From Stratiolaelaps scimitus (taxonomy: Eukaryota > Arthropoda > Arachnida > Mesostigmata > Laelapidae), in assembly GCA_019614645.1 (NCBI GenBank), contig JABWDB010000006.1, forward strand, positions 1,426,001 through 1,490,000: 64,000 bases of DNA, in the 5' to 3' direction. The translations under genes and the position numbers were made by a program. Below are positions 21,560-35,274 of this stretch, piece by piece (positions within the stretch are counted from its first letter, which is position 1; every line of letters begins with the position of its first letter). The notes beneath the pieces are model-generated. The model ran no database searches, was not told the origin of the DNA, and saw only the letters and a list, made by a program, of their open reading frames with translations.

Positions 21560-24500
21560 AGTTGAAAAACATATAAAAGGTATTCATAGGCATGTTCAAA
21601 CACACTGTTCACGCAATTTACATCGTCTATGTAAATATCAATATTTTACGATTATAATCCTGAGTTCCCTTTGGCGTTGATGGTTGCGGCGCAAATAGTT
21701 TATATTCCGTGCACCATTCGGCTGACAATACTTACCAGTTTATATTGAAATGCCTCTTCGAATCGAAACCCAATATGGTTAGGTCTCTAATTGGATCGTC
21801 CCACCTTTTACAGCAAGGCACTGTGGAAGCACAGCTGTCTATATCTGTTCGCTGCGAATCCAACTTCGGTGTTTTCCCGTAGATGGAAACTGCCTTCCTG
21901 CAATTCGTGTTTTTGCTGTCATACGCCGGGGTTCCCAGGAGGTGTATTTCCATTCGATATTCAATGACGACGCTCGTTTTGTGACTAAAATGTCTGATGC
22001 GATGTCCCCAAACGGTTGACGAAAGGTCCGGTGCCCCCCCCCCCGCAACGTTCAACGAATATCGGCTATGAAACGGCCAAACAAGGTGGCGTAACAAAGG
22101 GACAGATGGCGCCGTGGGGTCCGGCAAGGGCGATTGGCGTTGCGCTGAAAAATGTGTAAAATTAAATTTGACATTAGTCGATGCTCGCACACTTCATCAT
22201 CAATTTAACACTGCAATATCTTGGTTGAAACAAAGGACTTTGGTGTTTCATGCCCTTCTCAGCAGTCACATTTTTCTCGGAGTTGCGGCTATCAGCAGCT
22301 TTGACATTTGGTTCCCACGGGCTTCCGTTACTCAAATTTGCTTCGCTATAATTCGGGCAAAGCGGTGTATCGATGAAATATTTGCGAGTCCTCCTGGGAG
22401 GTTTCTGCTTTGCTTGCGATTTGTGCTTTTGTGGACCGTGAAAGAGGGGTCTGTTTCGAAACTGTCGGGTATCAACAACTGATATCATACTTTCGATTAA
22501 ATACGCGTGTGCAATACATTTTGACTTAAATTAATTCGTTTCGTCTGCGTCGTCTGCACATCGACGAGATAAATCTACCTCGGTTAAATATAGAGGTAAA
22601 GGGAGTCTAGCATGCATATACACTGTGGGTACATGTGTTCCGTTTTTGTGCTTTGAATTTTGCTAAATTCGGCACGTAGTGACAATATGCCGATTCTGCA
22701 CGAACACATCTTTTAATCTAAGCGATTCCTTATATTTGTCTTGTACCGTAACGTTCATCTAGTGTCGCCTCGCTCGCTGCCATGGCGATGAGTAACGGTT
22801 TCGTCAGGATCGACGACGATCTCGTTTAGATATCAGAACAAACTACCGAATCACCCACGTATGGCCAAGCGGAGAAGGACGCACTCTTGCACTCACACAC
22901 ACACACACACACAGAAACGTGTACCAATATTGGGGTCAACATGTTTTGTAATCCTCGGAGTAGCACGTCATCCGCTTTACGTCGCTAGTCGTCAGCACGT
23001 CGGGCCGCGGTTAGCCACGGCTGCTATCGTCATGTCCTGTTCCAAGCTAAAGAGCGCGAACGAGAGAATATGCGTCGAAGAGCAAGCGGTAGTGAGAAAG
23101 GATCACGGAATTGACATTAGTACACTAAGTACCGGTGTGTGTGTGCGGTTACCGAAACCGCAAATCGATTATGATATGGCTCGTTTTGATTCGCGAGTCG
23201 AAGCAGACGATTGTTTGTTCGAGATATTCGGTCACCCTTCTCTCTCTCTCTCTCTCTCACCAACCGATTATAACGGCGAGAAGTCCACAACGAAGAGATC
23301 TACAACACCGACTATTCGTATGTTTTCCTTCCATCCTTCCTAACTAGAGTACAAACATACAAACATATGTACGTACGTATTATACAAGCTCATCTGCTGT
23401 CACCACCGCAGCCACAGACGAAGCTAACCACGATCCGGAATCGATGTGTCTACCTAAGTCGTGTGACTACAGCCCACCACTGGCCCACAATGCGTCGGTT
23501 CTGGTGTCTCTGCTAAGAGCCCAATGAGACAACGGTTCTATTCTCACTAAGTTGAAATCATATCCGTCGCAGCATGAGTGGACTTCGGCGGAATTTAGCC
23601 GCAAACAGCACCCAGAACCCCTAAAAACGGTTTTAAAAACATGCAATTTAGTGGGGCCACACACAACGAGGCGAGGCGACACGAATCGAGGTCAAGATGA
23701 TCGTCCGATATCGGCGCCTTTGCTGGGTGATCGTTCAGTTGTTCTTCGCTGTTTGCTCGGATCGGGTCCGCCGGCAGAGCTCGTGCCTGAACGGGAACGT
23801 CAGCGGCCGACGCACTTTGTCCCAACAGGGCCGTTTATTTACTTTTTGGGAGTGGTCTGTAGCGATGTATACTGCCCTGACAGGGGCGGCGACGACAACT
23901 TGCTCGGGTGACACGGCTGAGTACGAGCGCGTGCAAGCACGTTTATACATACAACAATAACAGCTACTTGTTAAAGCTGCCACAAGGCACTGAAGTGTGG
24001 GCGACAAAAATTGCAGAGCGACGACGGACATCGAGCAAAGGCTACCGGTTTTCCAAGCAACGATAACAGTAACAACAGAATCGATGGCGGGAAGTTCTTG
24101 CTGTCACTCCTGTTCGTGTCCCGTTCAGCGGTATCATTGAGGGTGCCCTAGGGCGGTTTGTATGATGGTCTTGTTTTTTTTTTTGTTGTTGTTGTTGCTG
24201 TGGTTGTTGTTGTTGTCATTGCCATCGTTTGCATCTGCTCTAAATGTTGCATGCGCATATATATATCATATAGTGGTAATACACTGCCGTGTTATGGTAT
24301 ATGCTGTGTGCTTCGGCAGGCGTGTGTCCCTCACACACATGTCGTGTGTATGTACAAACTGGCTGTCGTCCTGTCGCGTGCTGTCAAGTAGAAAACACTG
24401 CTGCTTTTTGCAAACTCGAGCGGGGAGGACTTCATGTACGGTTCACCACTTACTGAGCTTGGCGCGTGGGATATGTTTGTGTAACCGTTGAACGGATGGG

Positions 24501-25000
24501 GTATCCAACCCGGTGATCAAGTGGCCTTATGTATGCATTCGTGTCTAGGGTCCCTAGAATGGCATATAAACAAAGTTCGATAGGTATGCATACCATATAT
24601 CCTATTTAAGTATAAATATCTAAGGATAACATCGATATTTGCACATCCAGAGTTGGTCCTACGCACTTTCGAAGGTGCACCGTTTGCACGAGCTCATATC
24701 AAGTCACAACTCTGGCAGCAGCAGCAGCAGACATGTTTGAAAAATTGTTAGACTTTTCTTAGAACTTGACGTCACCAGCGAATTACAACGACAAGTATCA
24801 TACTAGTACGGGTATTAGTTAGGTAGAGCGAACTATATACTCAATGCGACTGTGCGGAATGTATGTGAGTTAAGTTTTATTTTTAGATTTTCATACATCA
24901 TGATTCCATCCACATGAACAGCTTATAATGGTTCTCCTTTAAAAGTAGACACATTTTGTTTATAACATTTCGACCTTCACCTCACTCTTGCCACAACACT
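21560..25000. other. Intergenic, low-complexity tracts only
   Basis: No gene is recognised. It contains an 11-base poly-C (22034-22044), (CA)n at 22894-22912, (CT)n at 23238-23258 and a TTG/GTT array at 24173-24216. Open frames near 21732-22488 occur on both strands without a family motif. Confidence 0.45.
24173..24216. repeat. Poly-T and (GTT)n tract
   Basis: A T-run is followed by GTT triplets with a few interruptions. Confidence 0.85.
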
Positions 25001-25229
25001 CGGAATTCGCTTTAACTGACGGGATACCTTTCACAAACACAGTATCCCCTTATACGAACGCATTTATCGCCGCCAGCTTCTCTCGTCTTTACTCGCCTCT
25101 TCGCCAAAGCTCGTCTACGGTCTCGGCAAGAGTTAAGTGACATTAATTTGGTTCGACCGAATGGGCCTCGAGCGGGGACCGGACGTTTGACCCAGCGCTG
25201 TACGCTCCGTTCAAACACACAGGCGACTA

Positions 25230-25902
25230 CTATGGCGTTTACCCATCGCCGTCTCCTCTGACGGTTTCGACTGGCCGCTGGTGCTACCCTGGCGGGGGTT
25301 CCTGGTCACCGCACCACCACCACGACCACCTCTGACGTCCCCAATCGGACCGACCGTTCTCAGCGCGGCCGCCGCGGCTGCGGTTTCAATCGGATCGAAC
25401 CCCTCTCACTCCCGCGCCAGGACCAGTCCCTGAAACCCCTCCGTCACAGGCGCTTTGCGCTCAGCTTTGAAACGCTCTGAAAACGGCGAAAGGCGGTGGA
25501 ATAGCTCGGCTGGCGGTGAGTACGTATCCCGCCTCATTAGCCAGATGGAACGAACCAGACGAAGCGGTCGAAACCACAGTCGTATTGGTGGCTGCTGCTA
25601 CTGCGCTTACACCAGCCGCCGTTGAAACAGCAGACGGAAGTTCGACACGAACGACAAAACGGCCCAATAATACTGATGCCATTGGTGGTGCTGGTGCCGG
25701 TAGCGGTAGTAGTGGTGATGATTGTGGCCGTTTATCGTTCCCCCAGACACCATCTACGCGCTACTGTTTCTTCCCTTCTATCACCCTCCTGAACTATGAT
25801 AATTCTCGTCCGAGTAGGGCAAATGGCATGGCCCTATCCGGCATTATCCCGCAATGCGTCCAGCTCCCACCAACTGGTGCCGCCCAAGGTGAACGGACAT
25901 AA
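25230..25902. other. GC-rich block with an open frame of unknown status
   Basis: The plus frame open from about 25474 to 25902 encodes Ala/Thr/Gly/Ser-rich sequence with no recognised domain. The minus strand is also open over part of it, which fits stop-poor GC-rich DNA. A donor-like GCG|GTGAGT occurs at 25515/25516. I do not call a gene. Confidence 0.25.
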
Positions 25903-25909
25903 TTCGTCC

Positions 25910-26160
25910 TCTCATCGAGAGAGAACGAGAGAGCGAGAAAGAGAGATGAAGAGAGAAGGCCAATAAGGAGGCGACACAAATTCACATTGAAATATAAAAT
26001 ACAAATATATTAGAGATGGATCTATGCCAAAGATCTGATGTGTGGCAGAGTATACACATCTAGACAGATGCACAATCTTTGGGTCGTGTGCTTGTTCCGA
26101 AAGAGCGTATCCAAGCGTGGAACGATAGATACATAGATACATAGCTTGCAAGATGGAGCA
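25910..26160. other. Intergenic with short GA-rich stretch
   Basis: GAGAGA words at 25916-25955 are interrupted. Nothing else was found. Confidence 0.4.
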
Positions 26161-26167
26161 GTGCAGT

Positions 26168-26231
26168 CTTATGAAGCAATGCCGAAATATACGTTAAATG
26201 TTGGCTATGAGTCAGCCTGCAAAATTTACTA
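26168..26231 (+). repeat. Dispersed repeat family B, copy 2
   Basis: The CTTATGAAGCAATGCCGAAA block here matches copy 3 at 17 of 20 positions. It is followed by CGTTAAATGTTGGCTATGAG and a CAGCCTGCAAAATTTACT block. It aligns with copies near 12213 and 37348. Confidence 0.62.
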
Positions 26232-26239
26232 AGATAGAG

Positions 26240-29200
26240 CGGTGCGTAGCACAAGTCAATGAGCGTCAGTTCCACTTTGTTAAAACCGTACGTTCGTATT
26301 GAGAAGGCGAGACCACCATGTCAGCGATTATTACACGCGAGTGAAAATTCGAACAATAGTTGACTTGCTACTTGACTAGTTCATTTTGAACAACTTTGTC
26401 AAGACGGGAGGCCGTTTGTGGGACGCTCGAAAACCCACCAGGTTCATTTGGTATCAGCTAGAAAGTGAGCGATCGCAGGACACCTAAGTTATGATCAGGT
26501 ACGGCAGACCCCGAGGGCGGCCACCAGGGCCAAGATTCCTGTCGTTTCTCATTGCAGTTCGTCTGTTTTGAGTATGGCTGACACCCATCACACCTTTACC
26601 TGGTCCCCCGTAACGTTATCGGTTACGTGCGCTCGTGACGCGACACGATATGTCATCGATATCAAAAGAAGAGTTGAATGACAGCACTAATCTATGTTAA
26701 TATGCGAGTGGGGACATCCCGTAAAACAGTGTAATATAGATGTATGCCGTCGTGATATCGATATACACATTTTGTTTGTATATTTGAGAAAAACGCAGCT
26801 TTGGCGACAATTGATCCTTGATATAGAGACTAGTTTAGCTTCGACACAGCTAGAGCTACATTAAAAATACGATGACAATATTGACGTTGGATTGTAACAC
26901 GGCTGTCCCACGATTTTCAATAGTCGAAAGCTCCTCGGTCGAATCTGAGTCATTTAGACGTTCAATAAAATCGGATGTCCAGTAGGTAGATGCTTAACAT
27001 CTATATGCGAATGTATGGTTGTGAAACTCGTAGCTTCACATCAAAGCACATTGTCTGCGTATTGTGCTGTGTTCACCTATGCTCTACGGAACTTTTGTTT
27101 ATATTAACGTGGAAACCAGTTTACGATCCCTTCTTAACAATGAGCCAGTGGCGATTAGGACAACTTCCTTCGCAGTCCCTATCTCCTATTTAGATTAGTT
27201 CCTTCGTGTTGGGTGCCTTCCAAGTCGCACCAAATGAGGCTCTCTGCTATACACCAGCCATGACACATTGAAATCCCTAAGTTCAAGTTCAAGAGTTCCT
27301 CACGAAGGGAAGCACCTATTATTCTAGCTCCTATTCATTCTTATACCTCGTCTTTCTTCATTGGCCCCCATCGTGTCTTGCGTAACGCGTCCTCTTTTGT
27401 CTCCTTCACTAGTCAAGCGTTTATTCCCCCCATTTCCACAGACCTCGCTTATTATGGGCTCATATTGGTGCCACCAGGAGATAATTCAGTCAGTCAGGAG
27501 ATAATTGGCACACCGCGACAAGAATGGATCGAATCTGGTAAGTAGGTAAAATCAGCGAGGAATTAATGAATGGATAAAAAAGCATAAAGATTACGGATAC
27601 ACAAAGAGCCAGGGGACAGAGAGAGAGAGAGAGCGAGAAGCTAACGTCTTAAAAGTTCCTCTTTTTTTATGTTCGAGCCAAGTTCGCATCCTTAGCTGCC
27701 GTCCGCCGATCATGCTCTCATAGGCGACGGGGTGGGGGTATTTCGGTGAGATTAAAAGTTGTTGAGGATTGAGGAACGGAAAAGCGGACGCTTTCTTCTC
27801 CGCAGCCATGGTTAGCATATTCGTCGACCCAAGGACCAAGTGATCTAACGAGTTTCCACTGAGATAGGAATAGTCCCCCGTTCAAGATTCGACATATCGA
27901 GAAATCCTATACGAGTTAACCCGAACGGCAACGAATCATAAGTATGTGGTATATGGTATTTGTAGGAAAGCACTTGTTAAACTAGTGAAGAAATTTATCA
28001 GGGTTTATTCATCTATTGGTGATCTTAGCGTAAAGATATAGTGACATAGTTTAATTTGAATATTTTTCATTGCCATTATTATTATTATTATTATTATTCA
28101 TAAGCGTAAAATAAAGTAAACTACCCAGACTGAATCCATCCGGCATGTCGCTAACAAAAATAGCTATCACAGAACCATGCTAAATAATCCACCTTGCGGT
28201 GAATGTCCTACTTAACGACTCGTTGTCTTAAAGTACGCTACTAAATAGCGCATAACAGCGTTATTAACTGGACCGGCGCTATTACTGAAAGTAGGATATG
28301 TGTATCGAACAGCCAATGTATGACATCTCATTTGCGATTTTCGATATAAATCACTCCCGTGTTATGAAAGCCACTAATCTCATCTCACTTTAGCTGCTTG
28401 ATCATGCACTTTACTGTCGCGTAGGGAGGTGTATACCACTACTATAGTCACCTTTCTAGCCAGCTTGCGTTTCCCCCGAGGTCTTCGTGTGTTGTAGATT
28501 TCTAGTGGGTTGTCTGTCCCTACGATCTCACCTCTGTCGTTGCCCAATTTATACGTCTTCTACTTTGAGATTGCCGACGCTTGTTAGCCTTATATATAGA
28601 CTTGCGCAAGACGATGGTGCGATTATCTCTGCGGTTAGATACCTCTAGAGCCCAGACGCGAGTTCATTATCAGACGTCACATCATTGCGGAGTGGCTGTG
28701 GTGATCTGCCGGTAACTGCACGTAGTCGTTATAATATGTGTGTGTGTATATGTGACGGTCTATGTTCTGTTCTGTGGAAGAAAAAAAAAGGTCGTTTCTT
28801 ATGGTTGAGTACTCATTTCCGTGTCACCCTCCGCTCTGAAAATATGCGAAGAGGTCAAATGAGTCTGCTCAGTATATACGCCCTTTAGCAGTATCCAAGA
28901 GCCCTCCTCGGACACTGTTTCTGCCAAGCGATCCAATGATGTGCCCGTTTTTATAAGGTGAGTATAGGGACGTCGCCATCTAATGCTGATTGCATGTGAT
29001 TCATGTTTCCAAGCTCTGCTGATGCTGTACAGGGGGGTTACTAAAATCGGCGGTCAGGCGATGTCACACCGAAGCGTATCAGAAAGGTACTGCCGAAAGG
29101 GGCTTCAGGCATTTCCAGATATCGTCTAGTGATTGTCTCAATGAGGGATGCTTGCTCTGAACGATTGGGTCGGACCACGCCGTCCGAAGGCTCTCCCAAT

Positions 29201-32200
29201 TTGTGTGACATGTCAGTTGCAGCAATTGGCCCCGCGGAGTCTCAGGCCTCCGGGCGAGTAGAGATGCCCACGCATCCCAAGGGAATATACGATGTGCTAT
29301 GCCGAGCATTTCCACGTATGAGTGATCCTGTTCAGGCGTTTATGCAGGTGCAAATATAAGAACCTCGTAGAGCTATCCCACTATGTACTATACGTGGTAT
29401 TGCACGCTCATGTAGACTAAAAAGCTGTAGAATAATTTCAGGAGTGCGAGTTCCAACATTTCGCTGAAGGAAGGCGAGCTGGTATCGAGAGGACGAGATG
29501 TTTTCAGTTACATTCGCTCGGAGCGAACAAGAGAACGCCCTAAGTGCATTTCGAAAGCACAGTTTGGCAGAAAATTGGCCCAGGTTTTTTAATACAGCAC
29601 TGTTGGCTGTACATTGCAATGCAGTCGTTTGAAATGCTTCAAATTCAGCCTTATGGATTGGCGAGGCGGACTTCCACCCGAGGGGATGTGGAGTGAACGG
29701 GCATCTCAGAACGGATCCGGGAAACCGTTTCTGGCCCGGAGGTACCACGCCATCTACAGAGAGAGAGAAAAAATAAACAGAGAACAACGAGGCAATTTGA
29801 ATCTAGTCCGGAACAGATGCCGTGTCCACCACCGGGACACTTGGGAATTCGTCCGTATTCAATATTTTATTTGGCCACGAATGTTCCGAGCTCTTTGGAG
29901 TGTTTTTGTTTTGTTGTGGAGATATACAGAGTTTCATATGAAATATGTAAATAGGGCGGAAGTTTATTGAAGGAGCGATGGGCCTGCAAGCCATGTTACA
30001 GGCATCAGCCGTCACAGAAGCATTTCCGTATGCACTGTAATTTCATTTTCCTCGGACGAAAGACCCTTGAATGAATTTTCGCTCAGCTAAGGAGCGGGGC
30101 TAGTCAAAGGCAATAGCTGATATCAGCACGGTGGACGTTGCATTAGGGACGAGGAAGCGAGAAAGCCATAAATGCTTCCCAATGAATGACGGCATTCGAG
30201 ACTGATCGTCCCATCGAACTGGTGTACCCTTATATATAGGCACATGAGGTGGTACAATACAAGTATTCCTTTATCTTTTTGGCAAAGGCAGATAGAGGAT
30301 GATTATGGTACGTAGGTGCGCCACTTTAGCGCCGCTTTAGCTGAAGAGGAGGCCCCGAGGAATTGTTCAATTCAGCCGGACCCATTCAACAATTTAGTCT
30401 GATTGAAAGTGTCATTTCTATGCTTGGGCACAAACTCGATCCGGGCGGCTGTTACGTACGAATCTTGTGGCGGTTAATAATTAAAATAATTGGTGAGGTA
30501 AGTCACATTGAATAACAGCTTCACATTAAGTACTGGATCTTATCTACCAAAAAAAACATTGGGCAATGACGAAATTGCGTTAATGATTGAGACAAGTGAT
30601 GAATGGATTAGACAGAGAACAGGAATAATTCAAAGAATACAAGGGAAGAAGAAGGAGGCTACCGAGTGCATGTAGAAATTACAGAACAGAGATTAGATCT
30701 TCTATTGTTAAGACAGCCTACAGAAAATGATCCCTATTGAGGACCGTAAATACTGAACGGCATAATGAATGGTGAGCAGAGAGCGTTTCATATCAGTATG
30801 GCACCTTGACGACAATGGTACACGGTACAATGATAATTTGGCGCAGTCAGCTGTATCACTCTGATGAATTCGGGTTGTGTCTAACACCTTCTACTGGTGT
30901 ATATGTGCTACCTAGCTTAGCGTATCTAGCACCTTAATTGACTCCTGCCTTCTCAGTGTCCAACGTCTCCATGTACAAATACATATTACCCACTAGATAA
31001 AACGCTGCCGAGAAATCTGCGTCGACTGCAGTCGCGTTAAATGAACCGACTTACTACTCAGCGCTTATCAAAGGCTAGGACGAAGGTCATAAATACAGTA
31101 AAATTAGCCACTCGTCCCATCACTGACACAATACGTTGGCCATCGAACCAACCACTTTCCGATCAACTCTTCAGGTTCACCGATAACGCAGACACGTTGT
31201 CTAATACGAGCCTAGGTTCTGGCCGTTCATCTTGTTAGGCAAGTGCACAAATAAATTCCCTCTATGACCGACTGCGCGAGGCGGCTGTCGACCTGTGCCG
31301 AGAGACCGACAGAGAGAGATAGAGAGAGGGGGGTGAAGTAGTCTGGAGCCAGCACCTCAACTAATTGAATTATCCTCTGTCTCGCTGATTGCGCTCTCAC
31401 CGTAAACGGGTTATGGCTTTATGGCTGACCGAACAATCTACAGGTTCGCCTGGGGTATGCTTCACTATGCGGCATCCGATTCTCGCTGGCCGTACGTACG
31501 TCGATGGTATTATAAATACTTAGCGAAGAACAGCTTGATTTCGGGCCGTACTTCCCTGACATGGCATTGGGTAACCTCCATTGGGTCCTGGTGGGTGGCC
31601 TGCGGCCGGTATTACCGTATTGTATAATATCTAAATCTAGCGCAAAGGGGTCGTTGTTCACTCAGAATGGGAACAAATTTAATAGGAGTATGCTTGGTTC
31701 AACACAAGACTATGATCTATTTGGCAGAACTGCAGTCTTGATAACGCTTAAATACTCGTAAATAGAATAAGAATAGAAATATAACAATAGTGTTACGTGC
31801 TCACGATGTCCGCCACACTTTTCACCATCGTTCTTTGAATCGTCACAAGATACTCAACAATGTATGGATTGATTGCTGATAATCAATATCCAACATAGGA
31901 TAAATAAATCGGATACTTCATTTCTGACATTACTGTCTATCGATACGCTTTAAGATCTCTTTCATAAATTTACTCACTGAGCTGAGTGGTCGAGCTAATT
32001 TCCGTGAGCGGAGATGACCGGAATGAAATATGCCCATTCGAATGCTACACGAGGTATGAGATATGAATTTTTCACTAATTGCATCTATTCGAGTTTCGGT
32101 TGCTGTTTTTTTCTTGCTGCTGAATACCACACGACTTAGAAAAGCATACGCTTTCATAGTAGATCTATCGGCTCATTTGTTCTCTATGGCTCATTTGTTT

Positions 32201-32989
32201 TGTTGAGAAAGATGCCTCGACCGTTCAAAGATCAGTATCTGCTCGCTCCGGTCGTCTAGAAGTTTTACACACGACAGTGCGGTGTATTAGTGGCATCCAC
32301 GGAGCCCATGATGGCCGCAAGGGTACAGCGTTCGTTCGCAAATATTTCAGGACGTTCAAAAGCCAGACACACGCGTGAAATTGTGAAAGGCGCAAGCACA
32401 TGTTGCTCAGGGGGAGAGATATAGAGCAGAGGAAACAGAGGATTGCTACACAGCACTGATCGGCAAACGACAAATAGCTAAGCTTGCTATAACGTTCTTG
32501 CCCAGTATGAATAGGTATTGTCTTGGTAAACAATTATTGTTGCTTAGTGACAGTAATTTTTGTCCTCCTAGAAATGAAATAAGATGATGAGTAGGTTATG
32601 AGCCTTGTGAATACCAATGTCCTACAAAAAATAACGGATAAAAAGCTATTTCGAAACGAACCAAGCCAGAATTTAGCCCGTGGAGACGGAAAGCTCTATC
32701 TCCATGGGAAAGCTCCATTCAGCTGTTGAATCCGTCGCTAGCGAAAAGTGGCATTTTCCTCAAGCCGAGTCATCAGCCTGAATAGTGCTATATTTCTAGA
32801 CGAGCCTGACTCGAAAAGCATGTGTGCGCCATGAATGCAACCTTTTTCGCAAGCAAATACGAAACAAGATCCATCCACATGTGAAGCTGTGGCTTTCCTT
32901 ATGAACAGCATGGTCATCTGGTTTCCGTAAACTGACTTAGCCAGGCAATGAGAGCCAGATGATATGACGTGGAGTCGGGGAATTTGCCC

Positions 32990-33021
<32 letters not shown>

Positions 33022-33800
33022 AATATGCCCGCGCTTATAGAGCTCCTGTACATCGTTTACCTTCGCGTGGGCGAACCAGCAGGTGGATATGAGGGGAGCT
33101 GTGGAAGGAAAATGGGACGTGGCCCCTTGACAACATTATATGACATTCTACATGTAGACAGTGAGTGATGATAAAAACGCCGTGGCCGTGTGTTCTTGTT
33201 GAACTTGACGCAAATGGTAACACTGAAGCGGGGATCATCGAACGTTTGCAACTGATGTATCAGCAACTGCGTGTCCACATCGTCAGTTCACCTGCAAACG
33301 GGCTTTTAAGTTCGTTGATGTCCAATTTAACGCTCTGGCAAGCGAGCTGTTGCCCTTTGTCAACAACCTACTGGTGCCAAAAATAGCCTGACTTCGCCCT
33401 CTGCTACTTACGGCAAAGGGTTACCTGCTTCATAGCAATCACAGCGAATACCGAGAAACACGTCGGTTCACCACCACGGTAAAACTGCAGCCTAGGTAAA
33501 GCCTGACTGAACTCTCGTAGTGCGGAAGATCCGCGCTTTGCTACTTGCATTCTATCTTGTTATGACGTTGCCGTCATTCTCCGCACTAAGATGTCTGTCT
33601 ATTCTAAGAACATGCTGTATGCACTTGCGTCTGCAGGTTTACACGTAGTTGTGTGGGTGTGTGTGTGTGTGGGTGTCTGTACGGGCTTGTACGCGAATCC
33701 TACGCACGGCAACGGTAGCTCAGAACAGCTGCCGGTCAGGGGTGTCCGCCAGCGCTATCTCTCTCGCCGGTGTTCAACCTAAGTACCTACTCTAAGTGCG
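26240..33800. other. Long intergenic stretch, nothing recognised
   Basis: It is AT-leaning with (ATT)n at 28075-28099, GAGAGA near 27615-27635 and TA runs at 32995-33022. Strong donor-like sites occur at 28957/28958 (AAG|GTGAGT) and 30497/30498 (GAG|GTAAGT) on the plus strand, but I find no coding frame I can attach to them. Open frames on the minus strand at 29079-29315 and 29332-29787 are in different frames and have no known motif. Confidence 0.4.
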
Positions 33801-33958
33801 TTGTCTTTGCTCGGTGTCCTCTTAACTCGTCCTTTTCTCAACGTCGTTCAATGTTCCCCATACACTTCTACTTTGTTCTCCACTGAGGCCGCGATCGCCG
33901 CCGAAAGCCTGCCAGGCGATTTGAAGGCCATCGCGTCCAAAAACGCCTCCGAAGGACG

Positions 33959-33960
33959 AG

Positions 33961-33993
<33 letters not shown>
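33959..33993. repeat. (GA)n microsatellite
   Basis: About 17 GA units with one TA interruption. Confidence 0.9.
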
Positions 33994-35221
33994 CGTGGAC
34001 AGTGAGCAAAAAAAAAGGCACCAAGGAGGTCTTTGTCGCCCGCTGGCGCCTCGGGTGACTCTGGGCGCAAAGTTGACGGACCAAACCTTTCGACATCAGC
34101 AAGGACTACCAACGGCAGTAGCGGCAGTCGACGATAACGACGACATGGCGAAACATGGTCGCGTAGATGAGGGTGTAGTGGTGATGGCAGTACTCGCTGA
34201 ACGGCACACGAGGTAGAACGACGACGCCGAATCGGTAGAAAAAAAACGAAGCATGACGAAAAATATCTCCACCGCTGCCGCTGCCGCCGCCGCCGCCTCG
34301 GCCATACGGCGGCGGTCAGAAGTGGAAACATATTCATAGGTGTAGGTGTCCACACGTAGGCGGCGCCGAGGCTGGCGGTGGTCCGGGTGGTGGCGGCGGC
34401 GGCGGCAGCAGGAAAAAAAATGAGGTAAGGGAAGCACAAAAAAAGCTCGGGATCGAAGAACGAAAATGATATGGAAGATGTGTAGATAGGCTAGCGGGCA
34501 CAGAGAAACATCGCTAGGTGTGCCCGGTCTATAAATATCATACATACACACACGTTCACTCACTAGCCGAGACAGGCAGACGTGGGGGAATCTCGCGAGA
34601 AGCGCGGTCTGTAAATAAACTTGTGAGAAGTCAGGAAGCCTATCTTTCCGGCAGTGAGTCTGACGTTGAACAGTGACGTCGAGGCACCACCCAGCGAACG
34701 GGCTTCTCTCCTTCAGTCGACTTCAATTGTCATCGGCGAAGCGCGTCTCCCTCTTGAAACGTGCATAACTTACACTAGTGGGCCGGCCCCCCCCCGCCAA
34801 CAACAACTAGTCCGGTGCAAGGCAGGCAAATAGTGGATAGTTGACAGCAAACAGCAATGAACAGCGGTTGTAGAAGCATTGAATTCGAATGTGTCTGCCA
34901 AGCTGTCCAGCTAAGCGTTGCTGTATTTATTGTTGTGCGCGAACGCGCCGCGGTATCTTGCTCTCGTCTGAGCGGTAGCGGCGGCGGCGGCTGCTGCTTC
35001 CGCAGCAGCAGCAGCAGCAGCCACGCCGCTTTCTACTTCTACTCTCTGCTACATCTTGTATTGAACTTTACTATTGTAACATTCCTCACTCACAAGCGCC
35101 AACAGGACACCGAGTGCAATGGTGGTTTGTATGCCAGGCGAAATAACGGGCGATCGAATACTTTGGGGATGACTTGGGGAAATGACGTTGCATTAACAAC
35201 AGAGCACTAGGGGTAGCCGCC

Positions 35222-35274
35222 ACCGCCGCCGCCGCCGCTGCCGGTGGAGAAGCAGCAGCCGCAGCAGCAGCAGC
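35222..35274. repeat. (GCC)n and (GCA)n triplet arrays
   Basis: A GCC array (35222-35240) is followed by GCA repeats (35251-35274). Confidence 0.9.

Noticed and set aside
22034..22044. Poly-C and poly-G runs (also 34787, 36995, 58594) as G-quadruplex sites
   Set aside because: Each is a single homopolymer run of 9-13 bases without the four-tract arrangement; they are ordinary homopolymers.
33822..34563. 155- and 205-codon minus-strand frames
   Set aside because: They overlap in two frames across GA and GCC repeats, and composition follows the repeats.
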